Source: Amanita rubescens
Lineage: Eukaryota; Basidiomycota; Agaricomycetes; Agaricales; Amanitaceae
Direction: 5' to 3'
DNA: 34,178 nt
Assembly: GCA_015039365.1 (NCBI GenBank)
Contig: WION01000555.1
Coordinates: 1 to 34,178, forward strand
Of the stretch, positions 10,525 through 20,417 are shown piece by piece (position 1 is the first letter of the stretch; each line of letters starts with the position of its first letter). Made by a program: the position numbers and the translations under genes. The notes under the pieces were generated by a model that worked only from the letters and a program-made list of their open reading frames with translations, ran no database searches and had not been told where the DNA came from.

Positions 10525-11070
10525 GTTTGTAGAAGAACTTTGTCTAGGAAAGGTACCATTCGGATGGGTCTGGGCAGGAAGAAGGTATGCGAGGTCGAGT
10601 GCGAAGTTACGGTAGGGAGAAGTTGTAGCGAGACCGATGCGGTGGAAGTGTACTGGGAGAGAAAACGAGGTTGAAGGGAAAGACGGGGTTGCAAGATAAT
10701 CGCGGGAGACGAGTCGGACGAACGCGGGTGGTGAGAAAAGCACGATGGCGGGAAAAAATATTGGCAGTCGCGGTCGTGGAAGGCGAGAGAAAAGCCGCAC
10801 TGCTGAGGTGGAAGGGGGATCAAATGGTCAGAAGCAGAAGCATTATGTCGCTAGTTGTGAATGAACTAGAGCCGATGGAGGGCTACACTGTGGGCGGGTT
10901 CGGCATGACAATGCAGGGTACTAGTAGCATCGTACGTTAATATACTGTATGGAAATGTGCTCGATTCATTTCGGGTTTTCTCACAACGAGCGTGACATCA
11001 TGCGTTACAATCTCTCTTCTTCTTGACAACCACATTAGTAAAGTGTGCTTTGCACACACCCTCACTTCCC
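10525..11070. promoter_or_regulatory. Divergent intergenic region between the unidentified gene and NLR1
   Basis: This stretch is largely conserved with 19855-20417 in the right unit, including GAGCGTGACATC and ACATTAGTAAAGTGTGC near the NLR start. Just before the NLR ATG is a perfect inverted repeat, GTGTGC-TTT-GCACAC (11043-11057). No separate gene is supported; open frames here are reverse-strand extensions of the unidentified gene. Confidence 0.5.
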
Positions 11071-14000
11071 ATGGGCAACTGCATCTCATCCGAAGCCGCA
11101 ATACGGCAGATGATGAGTCCAGGGATGTCGATAGCAATAATATCCTTCCAGTTGCAGCCAGCTCTGGACCCACTGGTGCAGGTACCTTTGCTTCAGCTCA
11201 GAATGTCATAATTGCAAATAGCCAGTTGGTTGATGTCCGTGGGAATTACATCGTACGTGATGGCAACTATTGTATTGGTGTGAATATATCCATAGTCATG
11301 ATAACCCCTAGCAAATCAACAATCCTTCAGTTTTCTCCTGAAGTGATGGCACCTTTGCCTCCTATGAACCACTCTAGCATGATGTTTACAGGTCGTAGTG
11401 CACATCTACAGAGGTTAAAGGATCATTTTGTTTCCAATGGCATGGAGAAAAGGAAATCATTTCTTTTTCATGGTTTGGGAGGTATTGGCAAAACTCAGAT
11501 TTGCCTCAATTTATTGAAGAAAATGAAAGTTTGTGAGTGCTAAACTTCTGTGGCTATATAAATTAACTGAGTTACTGTAGATTTTCTGACATATTTTGGA
11601 TTGATGCTTCTTCAGAAAGTGCCATTGATCTCAGACTCAGGCAGATTGCTCAAGCAAATAATGCCCCTCCTGAAGTTGTCTCCTCAGCTGCACATACTCT
11701 CAAATGGATTTCTAAAAAGTCAAATTGGTTGATGGTATATGATAATGCAGATGGTGGATATGAAGTGGTTGAGAAATTTCTCCCACCTGGAAATGGAGGA
11801 AATATCTTTGATAACAAGCAGGAATTTTGAAGTATGTAGGATCACAGAGGAATCTATGGAAATTCTTGAAATGGAAGAAGAAGAGGCTCTATCATTGCTT
11901 TCCAAATCAGCTAGGCTAAATTACACATCTGAGGAGGTTCAAATTTTGGCCAAGCATCTTATCTCAAAGCTTGGTGCCATTCCTCTTGCAATTGACCAGG
12001 CTGGGGCATACATGATGGCCTGCAGATGTTCACTTGGAGATTACCTGGAAATATATGCAAAACACCATGATCAACTAATGAATAATCCTTCTTTCAAAGG
12101 TGCATCTGGGTATGGATCATCTACATATGGAACTTGGGAGATTTCAATGAAAAGAGATTGAGACACAGGGTTTCAAAGGAATTAGATGCTCAGGAAGTTG
12201 TAGCAGCCTAAGAGTGCTACTACCCTGTATAGAATAATTGCCCTTCCTGCATTCATGAAAATATTCCCAGAAGAATTGTTTAAAATTGCAGCAGAAAATT
12301 ACAAGAAGAGGAACACTTGATGAAGAACAGAAATTGGGTCTCCCATTGTCAAGTATCCAATGTTGGATCCTAACATGTTGTTTTTGGATAAGAAGGGAGA
12401 ATTGGGATATAATAAAATTTCAACTAGGGATACAAGTGCTGCTATCATTTTTCCCTGCTGAAGAAGAGTGGTAAAATGTACTCAGTACATCCATTAGTGA
12501 ACTCTTGGAACAGAAGGCAGAATTCCAGACAAAGAAAATACTAGGCAGATTCAATGACAAGGGGCCATGCTAGCATGTTCTGTAGAGCTGAACTACTAGT
12601 GTTGACAACTATAAGTTGTGTGGTCTGCTTGTCCCACATATTAAAGCAAATTATGAATCATGCAGTAGAGCTAAGTTTGAGCACTGTCTACTATGATGAT
12701 GAATGTGTTAGATTTGCACTTGTATTTGATTGTATGGAGGTTGGAATGAAAAAGAGAAGCTGGAGGTACAAGTTATGGAGGCAAGGAGAGAAAAGCTTGG
12801 ATTACACCACCCAGACACTCTGAACAGCATGGGTAATCTAGCAGCCACATATGGGAAGCAGGGGAGGTGGGATGAAGCAGAAAGCTGGAGGTACAAGTCA
12901 TGGAGACAAGAAGAAAAGCTTGGTTCACACAACCCAGACACTCTGACAAGCATGGCTAATCTAGCAGCCACATACATGAACCAGGGGAGGTGGGATGAAG
13001 CAGAGAAGCTGGAGGTACAAGTCATGAAGGCAAGCAAAGAAAAGCTTGGTTCACACCACCCAGACACTCTGAGAAGCATGGCTAATCTAGCAATCACATA
13101 CCAGAACCAGGGGAGGTGGGATGAAGCAGAGAAGCTGGAGGTACAAGTTATGGAGGCAAGGAAAGAAAAGCTTGGATTACACCACCCAGACACTCTGACA
13201 AGCATGGGTAATCTAGCAGCCACATATGGGAATCAGGGGAGGTGGGATGAAGCAGAGAAGCTGGAGGTACAAGTCATGAAGGCAAGCAAAGAAAAGCTTG
13301 GTTCACACCACCAGATAAACACAACAGCATGGGTAATCTAGCAGCCACATATGGGAACCAGGGGAGGTGGGATGAAGCAGAAAAGCTGGAGGTACAAGTC
13401 ATGAAGGCAAGGAAAGAAAAACTTGGTTCACACCACCCAGACACTCTGAACAGCATGGGTAATCTGGCAGCCACATATGGGAAGCAGGGGAGGTGGGATG
13501 AAGCAGAAAAGCTGGAGGTACAAGTCATGGAGACGAAGAAAGAAAAGCTTGGTTCACACCACCCAGACACTCTGACAAGCATGGCTAATCTAGCAGCCAC
13601 ATGCCACAACCAGGGAGGTGGAATGAAGCAGAGAAGCTGGAGGTACAAGTCATGAAGGCAAAAAGACTTGGTTCATACCACCCAATCTGACAAGCATGGC
13701 TAGTCTAGCAATAACATACTGGAATCAGGGGAGGGGATGAAGCAGAGAAGCTGGAGGTACAAGTTATGGAGGCAAAAAAAAGCTTGGATCACACCACCCA
13801 GACACTCTGACAAGCATGGCTAACCTAGCAGTCACATACCAGGACCAGGGGAGGTTGGATGAAGCAGAGAAGCTGCTTGTACAAGTCATGGAGGCAAGGA
13901 AAGAAAAGCTTGGATCACACCACCCAAATACTCTGACAAGCATGGCTAATCTAGCAGTCACATACCAAAGTCAGGGGAGGTTGGATAAGGCTGATGTTTT

Positions 14001-14142
14001 ACTTGCACAAGCCATTGTGTTAATGGAGGAAACTATGGGATCCCAACACCCAACTACAAATCACTTCAGGAAGCTCAGATTGAAGCATCAACTTGATGGT
14101 AAAGGCAGCAGCAATGTACCCATCACTTATGGCAAAGTTTAA
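11071..14142 (+). pseudogene. NLR1: NB-ARC/TPR NLR-like gene, decayed paralogue of NLR2
   Basis: The same architecture as NLR2 is present: MGNCIS start at 11071, the FASAQNV segment, P-loop GLGGIGKTQ, the SNWLM..DNAD Walker B, GAIPLAIDQAG, and a TPR array. The frame is broken many times. There is a missing base just after the start, an extra T near 11335, a missing A before the second intron, an extra T near 11807, and a dense run of one-base changes in 12150-12620. Nearly all are changes in homopolymer length relative to NLR2. The array has 10 repeats, the last of them divergent (LDEAEKLLVQV). The C-terminal tail after ADVLLAQ differs from NLR2. Likely a pseudogene, but the indel pattern also fits a poor consensus. 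Confidence 0.85.
12742..13981 (+). repeat. TPR-coding array of NLR1 (10 units of about 126 bp)
   Basis: Ten tandem units encode 42-residue kinesin-light-chain-type TPRs. Several units have lost or gained bases: unit 2 near 12880, unit 5 at 13308-13328, units 7-9 near 13615-13780. The ETKKEKL variant in unit 7, preceded by a KARKEKL unit, matches units 8-9 of the NLR2 array, so the two arrays share an ordered block. Confidence 0.9.
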
Positions 14143-14361
14143 ACAGCAGTTTGTCACAAGTTGTCTTGTAAATATAATGTTTTTAAGTTTAGTAGTGAAT
14201 ATTATGCAATTAGAAGTTTTGGTGGTATTTCAGGGTAGGACAAGCACTGAGACATTTAAGTTTGACATGACACTTGATAGTACTACTCCGAAGTGTTGTA
14301 ATTTAACAATAGTTACAAAGTCATTGTATACTGTCTAGTATCCCTTTAAAAACTTCTTCTG
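14143..14361. other. 3' flank of NLR1
   Basis: This AT-rich stretch corresponds to 23990-24115 downstream of NLR2: CACAAGTTGTCTTGTAA and TTCAGGGTAGGACAA occur in both. It is likely the 3' untranslated region and terminator. No gene is seen. Confidence 0.5.
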
Positions 14362-14498
14362 TTGTTAAGCTGTGGCAATAGTGGTCCCACAGACTCCCAC
14401 TGATGCAAGGCAAACTGTTCCAGCGTACCATTCACCAAATCATATACCTGCAAACATTTCATCATGTAAGTGGAAAGGCCAGATACCGAGGTATGCTG
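14362..14498 (-). pseudogene. TAP-like hydrolase, copy C: last-exon remnant
   Basis: This matches 6051-6181 of copy B, that is, the last exon and the acceptor of the last intron. Homology stops at that acceptor and the sequence then continues at 14504 with the region that lies upstream of the gene in copies A and B. About 2 kb of gene body is therefore missing. Confidence 0.75.
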
Positions 14499-14503
14499 AG
14501 GCC

Positions 14504-15555
14504 TGTCCTAGTAATTTGGCACACATTACGCATTACGCACCAGTTTTTCTTCGACAGCCTCTTTGAACGAGCATTCTTTTCCCTATCGTAGCAGGCTTAG
14601 TACTAGGGCACATATTGATTTGCGCACTGCCTGTAATTCCTCGCCAACAAAGCTTTGGCAAGGTGCGGTCATCCTTACAACAGTCCATCTGATCCGAACC
14701 GCAGATAGCCATCGTGGGCAGACATTCATATTACCCTAAGTTCGATCCTGGCATTCCTGTAAAATGTTGTCAGGTAGCGGTACGTTTCAACTTGTATCCG
14801 TGACCTACTGAGTTACATTACAGAACACCGTTAGGATGCTTGAAATCACATTCACAACACCGAGAGTGTTACGATAGTAAGACCAAGCACCGTATATTGC
14901 TTGACAATGGGTGCGAGTAGTGTAGTAGCGGCGATATGCGGGCGTGACGAACAGCGGCGCAATCTATAGTACCTGGTCAGCTACCGAGCACATTCAACCC
15001 TCTTCTCTTACCCGCTGCTCGCCTTCAGCGCGTACAGGCAATCTAAGCGACTCCAACCAGAAGAACGGCGCGAACAACCCGCCCCCCCACGTCGTCCTAT
15101 TTTCTCTTCTGGCAGGTGCAAGCCTCGGCGCGACGTGGTGCTACACGTTATCCGTCTTCGCTTTCTGAAAAGCTTGAGCCAAGTGGTTGAGCTCTTTAGA
15201 CAGGCTTGGGAGACGGCGGTAGAGCTGGGGAGTCGTGTTCTGTCTCAGTGTCTGGTGACTGGTCTCGTCTATCGCTTGGGCGACCATCGATGATTTTGAT
15301 ACCAGAAGAATGGTAGGAGCCATGAGCAGAAAGGAAATCTAGAAGGATAAGTGAAGAGATGGAATCCAAGCACACGTGAACATGTGCGTCGTGAAAAAAA
15401 TAATCGAACGTTCGACCGACTGTGGGTGCTGCATGGCGCGATGACGTGGCAGGGAAAAATCAAAGACAGTGTAACAACCAGCGGCAGTAATCAACATAAT
15501 CCATTACATATACGGCTAGGGATATGGAGGGAATCACATCGTCGTCTAAAGTAAT
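14504..15555. other. Upstream region of hydrolase copy C plus intergenic block (duplicate of about 8330-9395)
   Basis: 14504-14830 matches the upstream regions of copies A and B (GCGCACTGCCTGTAATTCCT, GCAGATAGCCATCG). The rest matches 8640-9395. No continuous protein is conserved between the two copies, so none is called. The block is shared up to the MDH stop codon. Confidence 0.65.
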
Positions 15556-16777
15556 CTAAGCAACGAATTGCTTTCCTTTTTCAATATTCTTCCTCAATTC
15601 AGGCAAGCATGCCTCTAGTAACTTTTGCTCCTCTGGCGACAACTCGCCAATTGGGTAAATCTTTCCACACCATTGGGCTGAAAATCACCATATCAGTCAA
15701 CAATAACTGACGGCACAAAAATAATCAAAACGTACGCCAAGTTCTACGTTGGACGAGAAAAAGTCGATGCCTTGGTCAGCGAACAACGGGCTCTTCACAA
15801 ATGTAGGCGCAATAACGCCTTTTTCGCCATTCAAACCCCTCAAGAGTGTATTGGTGAACTTGGCACCGGCGTAAGCCATAGAAAGGGTAGCGCTTCCTGC
15901 GCCATCCTTAGCCTTGACGACCTCGTCGCCACCGAACTGGATTCTGTGTACCAACTTCTCCAATGTCTCGCCGGTCACCTTCTTCCCATGCAGCGTCTGA
16001 GAGAGCAGAGGGACAATCGTTGGGCCGCTGTGGCCACCGACAACGGTCACCAGTGTCTCCGATGGGCTGACGCCAGCGATGCCAGAAAGGAACTTGGCAG
16101 CGCGGACGACATCAAGGGTGGTTACGCCGAACACTCGGGCAGGGTTGAATACGCCTGCCTTTTCGAGGGTGCGAGCGACGATGGGAACAGTGGAGTTGAC
16201 AGGGTTGAGATGACGAGAATGTGGGCTTCTGGTGAGACGCGGGCAACGGCACTTGCGAGGTCTCGGACGATGGAGGCATTAGTCTGTCTATAGATCAGTC
16301 ATTGCTACTGCACGAGGTCGACACGACGTACGTTGAATAGATCATCACGAGTCATCTTGGTGGGGTTAAGTCATGTTCAATGTCGACAGAAATGTAAAGT
16401 ACTTACTCCTGGCTGTTAAAATTTAACGTGAATAAGGAATAGTGGTTCGCGGGAACGGACAGCTCACCTTCCGGGGCACGCCGGCGGGGATGACAACAAC
16501 TTGGACATCTTCCAAAGCTTGGTCTAGCTGGTCAGCAGCGTAGCCCTTGACTTCCGAGGGTGTGTCGACGTGGCTAACATCCGCGGCGACACCCGGAGCA
16601 CCCTTGATATCGTAGAGACTCAAAGACGTAACCAAGGGGTCCGACTTGAGAAGTAGAGACAAAGGTTGGCCAATTCCTCCTCCAGCGCCGAGAAACGGCG
16701 ACGCGCGACTGGCGAGCGGCGGAGGAAGAGAAAAGGCGAGTGGAGGAGAGGGAACGAATAGCAGAACGGGACAACAT
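15556..16777 (-). CDS. MDH1: Mitochondrial NAD-dependent malate dehydrogenase
   Basis: Oxidises malate to oxaloacetate with NAD in the mitochondrial matrix (TCA cycle). Start at 16777: a Ser/Arg-rich transit peptide ([14 protein letters not shown]...), then the NAD loop [11 protein letters not shown], substrate Arg motif [20 protein letters not shown] (Asp) and GGHSGPT (catalytic His). Exons: 16777-16468, a 6-nt microexon 16412-16407 (Pro-Gly), 16355-16332, 16283-15736, 15677-15556. Three one-base homopolymer changes break the frame: an extra T (16693-16695), one base missing at 16205-16206 inside VISNPVN, and one at 15662-15664. With these corrected the exons total 337 codons including stop, the normal size. 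I think the gene is real and the shifts are probably consensus errors. Confidence 0.93.
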
Positions 16778-16852
16778 GGAGGAGTTCTCGAAATTTGTAC
16801 CGGTTCCGCTTTTGTACGCCGAGTCCGTGAGAATAACAGCCTCGCTTGCATT
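16778..16852. promoter_or_regulatory. 75-bp divergent promoter between MDH and cyclin C start codons
   Basis: Only 75 bp separate the two ATGs. The interval therefore contains both 5' leaders, or the transcription start of each gene lies very near or within the other's first exon. No TATA box is evident. Confidence 0.7.
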
Positions 16853-18457
16853 ATGGCTGCTGACTTTTGGGCAAGTTCTCACTAGTAAGTCTCCGTTGAA
16901 AGCGTACAAGGTTGCTGACGAACACTAGTAAGCGATGGATAGTAGACCGCGCAACTATTTCCCGTTCTCGCGCTCGGGATCGTCTCTATGTTAATGATCC
17001 AGAATATTCGATTTCATGGACATTTACTTTGCCAATGGTGACTGCTTTCGTCTTCCATGGACTCGCCTATTAACCCACCTACCGAGCAGCCATTATGAAA
17101 TTAGGCCGAAAGATCGCCCTCCGCCAACGAGTCATCGCAACTGCCATCGTCTTTTCAAGAGGTTCTATCTCAAGAACGCTTATTCAGAGACAGATCCTTT
17201 CCTCGTTATCGCCGCGTGTTGCTATGTTGCTACCAAAGCGGAGGAATGTCCAGTTTCCATCAAGGTGATCGCATCCGAGGCTAGAGCACTATTCAGTCGT
17301 ACGTGTCACTTCTACTTTACTTTAAGTCCCGCTGTCGATGATGGTCCGTCAGAAGACAACTACAACGTCAAGTCTACCATATTCGATCATACCAAGATAG
17401 CCGAAATGGAGTTTTACCTCGTGGATGACCTCGAATGCGATCTCACCGTATTTCATCCATACCGCACTCTGACGGCATTGTGCAAACCGGATCCATCCTC
17501 TTCCTCAGGGGGAGCAGCCACGACAGGAAGTACAGGGGCAGATACCGAAACAGAAGAAGGTGAAGCGATAGAAGAAGATTCACTTGGCGTGGGTGTGAGC
17601 GCAGACGACGGTCCTCGGTATTGGGGAACCGGAGAAGGCCAACTCGAACTCCCAGAAGGCGGATTCCAACACGCATGGTAAGTCCGCTTTATTCCCCTTT
17701 GTTCGAATCTCACACTTATCCCCCAAGGTTCATCATCAACGATACATACCGATCCAACATATGCCTCCTCTACCCACCCCATCTCATTGCCGTCGCCGCA
17801 ATCTACCTCACAGTCGTCTTTCACCCCCCTTCTCGACTCGAAATCACACCCCACCTGTCTTCGTCTTCCTCCCGCTCGTCTTCCTCCACTACCACCTCTT
17901 CCTCCGCACCTCCCCCCTCCACGACATCAACAACGCGCCGCTCAACCCGACTCAACAACACCCCCTCCGCAATACCACTAACACCCTCCTCATCCAAACC
18001 CTCACCACCCAACACGATCCTCACCTTTCTAGCCAACATGAACGTCTCTCTCCCCCTCATCGCCACTATCATGCAAGAAATCATATCCCTCTGGAGCTTA
18101 TGGGACCGATACAAAGAAGGCGCCGCTGACACCGGTACCAGCGAAGGCAGCTCGAGCGCATCGAGTCCTGCCAAATCTCACAGACTGGGAAAAGCGTCGA
18201 CGGCGGCGTTGTCTGCTGCCTCGTCAGCATCGTCGATTACTATGCCTTCTTCAATTGGCCCTTCCCAGGATGATGGCTATGACAATGTTGAAGGACAAGG
18301 ACAAGGAGGAGGAGGAGAGGAGGGCGCGGGACAAGATACCATCGTCACGCCTGCTATGTTGTCGAGTTTACTTGTAAAGATGAGGGAAGCTTGTGTAGCT
18401 TCGCTCGTACAGGCAGGTGTGTTGAGTGTGGATGGTTCGGGAACGATCAATATATGA
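16853..18457 (+). CDS. SSN8: Cyclin C (Mediator CDK8-module cyclin, Srb11/Ssn8 type)
   Basis: Partner of CDK8 in the Mediator kinase module, nuclear. The N-terminus [14 protein letters not shown] is diagnostic. The cyclin box follows with [36 protein letters not shown] and [14 protein letters not shown]. The second half has [15 protein letters not shown] interrupted by a long Ser/Thr/Pro insert and an acidic linker. Exons: 16853-16884, 16929-17037, 17090-17298, 17353-17677, 17728-18457. Two T runs are one base short (17007-17008 before DFMDIYFAN; 17152-17155 in VFFKRF). Restoring them gives 469 codons including stop, divisible by three, so consensus error is likely. The low-complexity inserts make it longer than yeast Ssn8. 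Confidence 0.92.
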
Positions 18458-18544
18458 CGACGCAGGCTATATAGTATTGAAGGGTTGTAATTTACGGACA
18501 ATAATGAAGCAGGTGTAACTAAGATGCAACGTCATCATTGTATG

Positions 18545-19854
18545 CTATGCCTTTAAAATGTGCTTGGAAGTTTCTGAAACGGAAGGAGTGGACTGTGGCG
18601 GTATATCCAAAGATAGCCTCGCTTCTGCGCCAAACTTGAGCAAGAGCGGTTTCGAGGCGTGGGTCTCTCCAAGTCCCAGGACCCGAGCGCTTTCAGTTTT
18701 TCCTGCTCTTTCCGATCTAGTTGAGACAACCACGGAGATTGAACAATATCAGATTCGAGATCCTTCCTACTCTCGTCCATCACGCGAACTGCAAGCTCCT
18801 GTATTCGGTCGGCCAAGTTCAGCTTCGCCAGGTACTTTGTACCTTGACGTAACTTGAGCAAAAATAAAGACAGCAACGAAAGACCACTCACTGGCACGTC
18901 CCTCGACTTTCCTGCTTTTTCAACAATATGCAATCCAACCGCTCCAACCACGCCCTCGTCCTCGCCATCTCCTTCGCATCCGTCGCCAACTCAAATGACC
19001 TCCTCTTCACGCCCCCTTCTATAAACTCGCTCGGGGCTTTCAATAGACCTCTCCCAAGCGCTGTTATATGTGCGAAAGCTGGACCCCATAGTAAGAACGC
19101 CTGTCAAGGAGACGGGGTGCGGACGCCAGGAGAGGAAGGAGGGGGAATGGTGTTATAGACATTGTGAACCATGTGGACGTCAGTGGCGCAATAGGTTAGA
19201 AGGTGGTAGAAGTTGGGTCCGAATGCGGCATAACCTCGCTTGCAGTAATTTGGTCGAGTTTAATGAGCACGCTCGCCTTGTCCTGTTCCAATTCAATATT
19301 GCAATGGAGTCTCGCGGCGTCTGCGAGTGAGTTACCGGAAGTGAGCGATTCCCAAGTTCTATTTCCATCATTGTTTTCGTTTTCGTTTTCGTTGCCATTC
19401 CAATCCATCTCGGACCAGTAAGACACCCGAAGAGGATCCTCCATGTCCACCATAACCCTCGTCAGGTTTGCCACCGTTTCCGTATCTTCGAGCCGCTCCC
19501 TCGCTCGCTCTTCTTCCTCTTTGTACGCGCGATGAGATCGACTCCTTGCACCTTTTCCACTTGTTCCAGAGGGATGCCGATGAGAGGATATCTCGTTCAC
19601 AGCAACGTGGCGGAGAGACATGGTGTCCATCCACGGAGTCCTAGTACCGGCAAGGGAGTATTCATTTCCGACGCGGGCGCGATCAGAAGTGCTGTGGCCT
19701 ACAATGAGTCAGTCTGTGTCTGGGCCAGAGGGGATGAGATGGGCCTGCGGCTATGGTGATACCGGGTATGAGTGGCATCGTTTCTACGTCAAAAACCAGG
19801 GATGCCGTCGTATATAAGAAATGGGGACGGGTTCGCTGAAACTGGCGACGCCAT
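18545..19854 (-). CDS. Unidentified gene, copy 2
   Basis: The candidate start at 19854 (MASPVSANPS) is shared with copy 1. Coding-like blocks in order: RAYKEEEERARERLEDTETV, RVMVDMEDPL, a low-complexity Asn/Glu run, NSLADAARLHC, then RRSFELATD and ADRIQELAVRVMDE, then ESDIVQSPWLSQLD followed by RKEQEKLKAL. The blocks need introns or frame changes to join; I could not build a full model, so the limits are approximate. The family is not recognised. A charged coiled-coil-like segment lies near 19500. It is divergent from NLR2 and present beside both NLR copies, but the pairing may only reflect the segmental duplication. Confidence 0.4.
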
Positions 19855-20417
19855 GTTTGTACTTTGTCCAGCCACTTTCGGAAAGGCACCATTCGGATGG
19901 GTCTGGGAGGAGGTATGCGAGGTCGAGTGCGAAGTTACGGTAGGGAGAAGTTGTAGCGAGACCGATGCGCTGGAAGTGTACTGGGAGAGAAAACGAGGTC
20001 GAAGGGAAAGACGGGGTTGCAAGATAATCGCGGGAGACGAATCGGACGAACGCGGGCGGTGAAGGCAGTGGAGAGAAGCGCGATGGCGGGAAAAAATATT
20101 GGCAATCGCGGTCGTGGAAGGCGAGAGAAAAGCCGCACTGCTGAGGTGTGGAAGGGGGATCAAATGGTCAGACTCAGCAGAAGCATTCTGTCGCTAGTTG
20201 TGAATGAACTAGAGCCGATGGAGGGCTACATGGCGGGCTCGGCGTGATAACGCAGGGTAGTAGCATCGTACGTTAATACTGTATGCCAGCGATGTTTCAC
20301 AAGAAATGCACAACGCTGAGCGTGACATCGTGCGTTACAATCTCTCTTTCTTCTTGACAACCACATTAGTAAAGTGTGCTTTGCACACACCCTCAGGCAC
20401 ACTCTCCCTCACTTTGC
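19855..20417. promoter_or_regulatory. Divergent intergenic region between the unidentified gene and NLR2
   Basis: Conserved with 10525-11070. The inverted repeat GTGTGC-TTT-GCACAC is at 20374-20388, and the right copy has an extra ~17 bp (a GCACACTCTCCCTC-type duplication) between it and the ATG. It probably holds the promoter of both genes. Confidence 0.5.

Noticed and set aside
17443..18174. Minus-strand open frames opposite cyclin C
   Set aside because: They lie over the Ser/Thr/Pro-rich insert of cyclin C and are low-complexity reflections.
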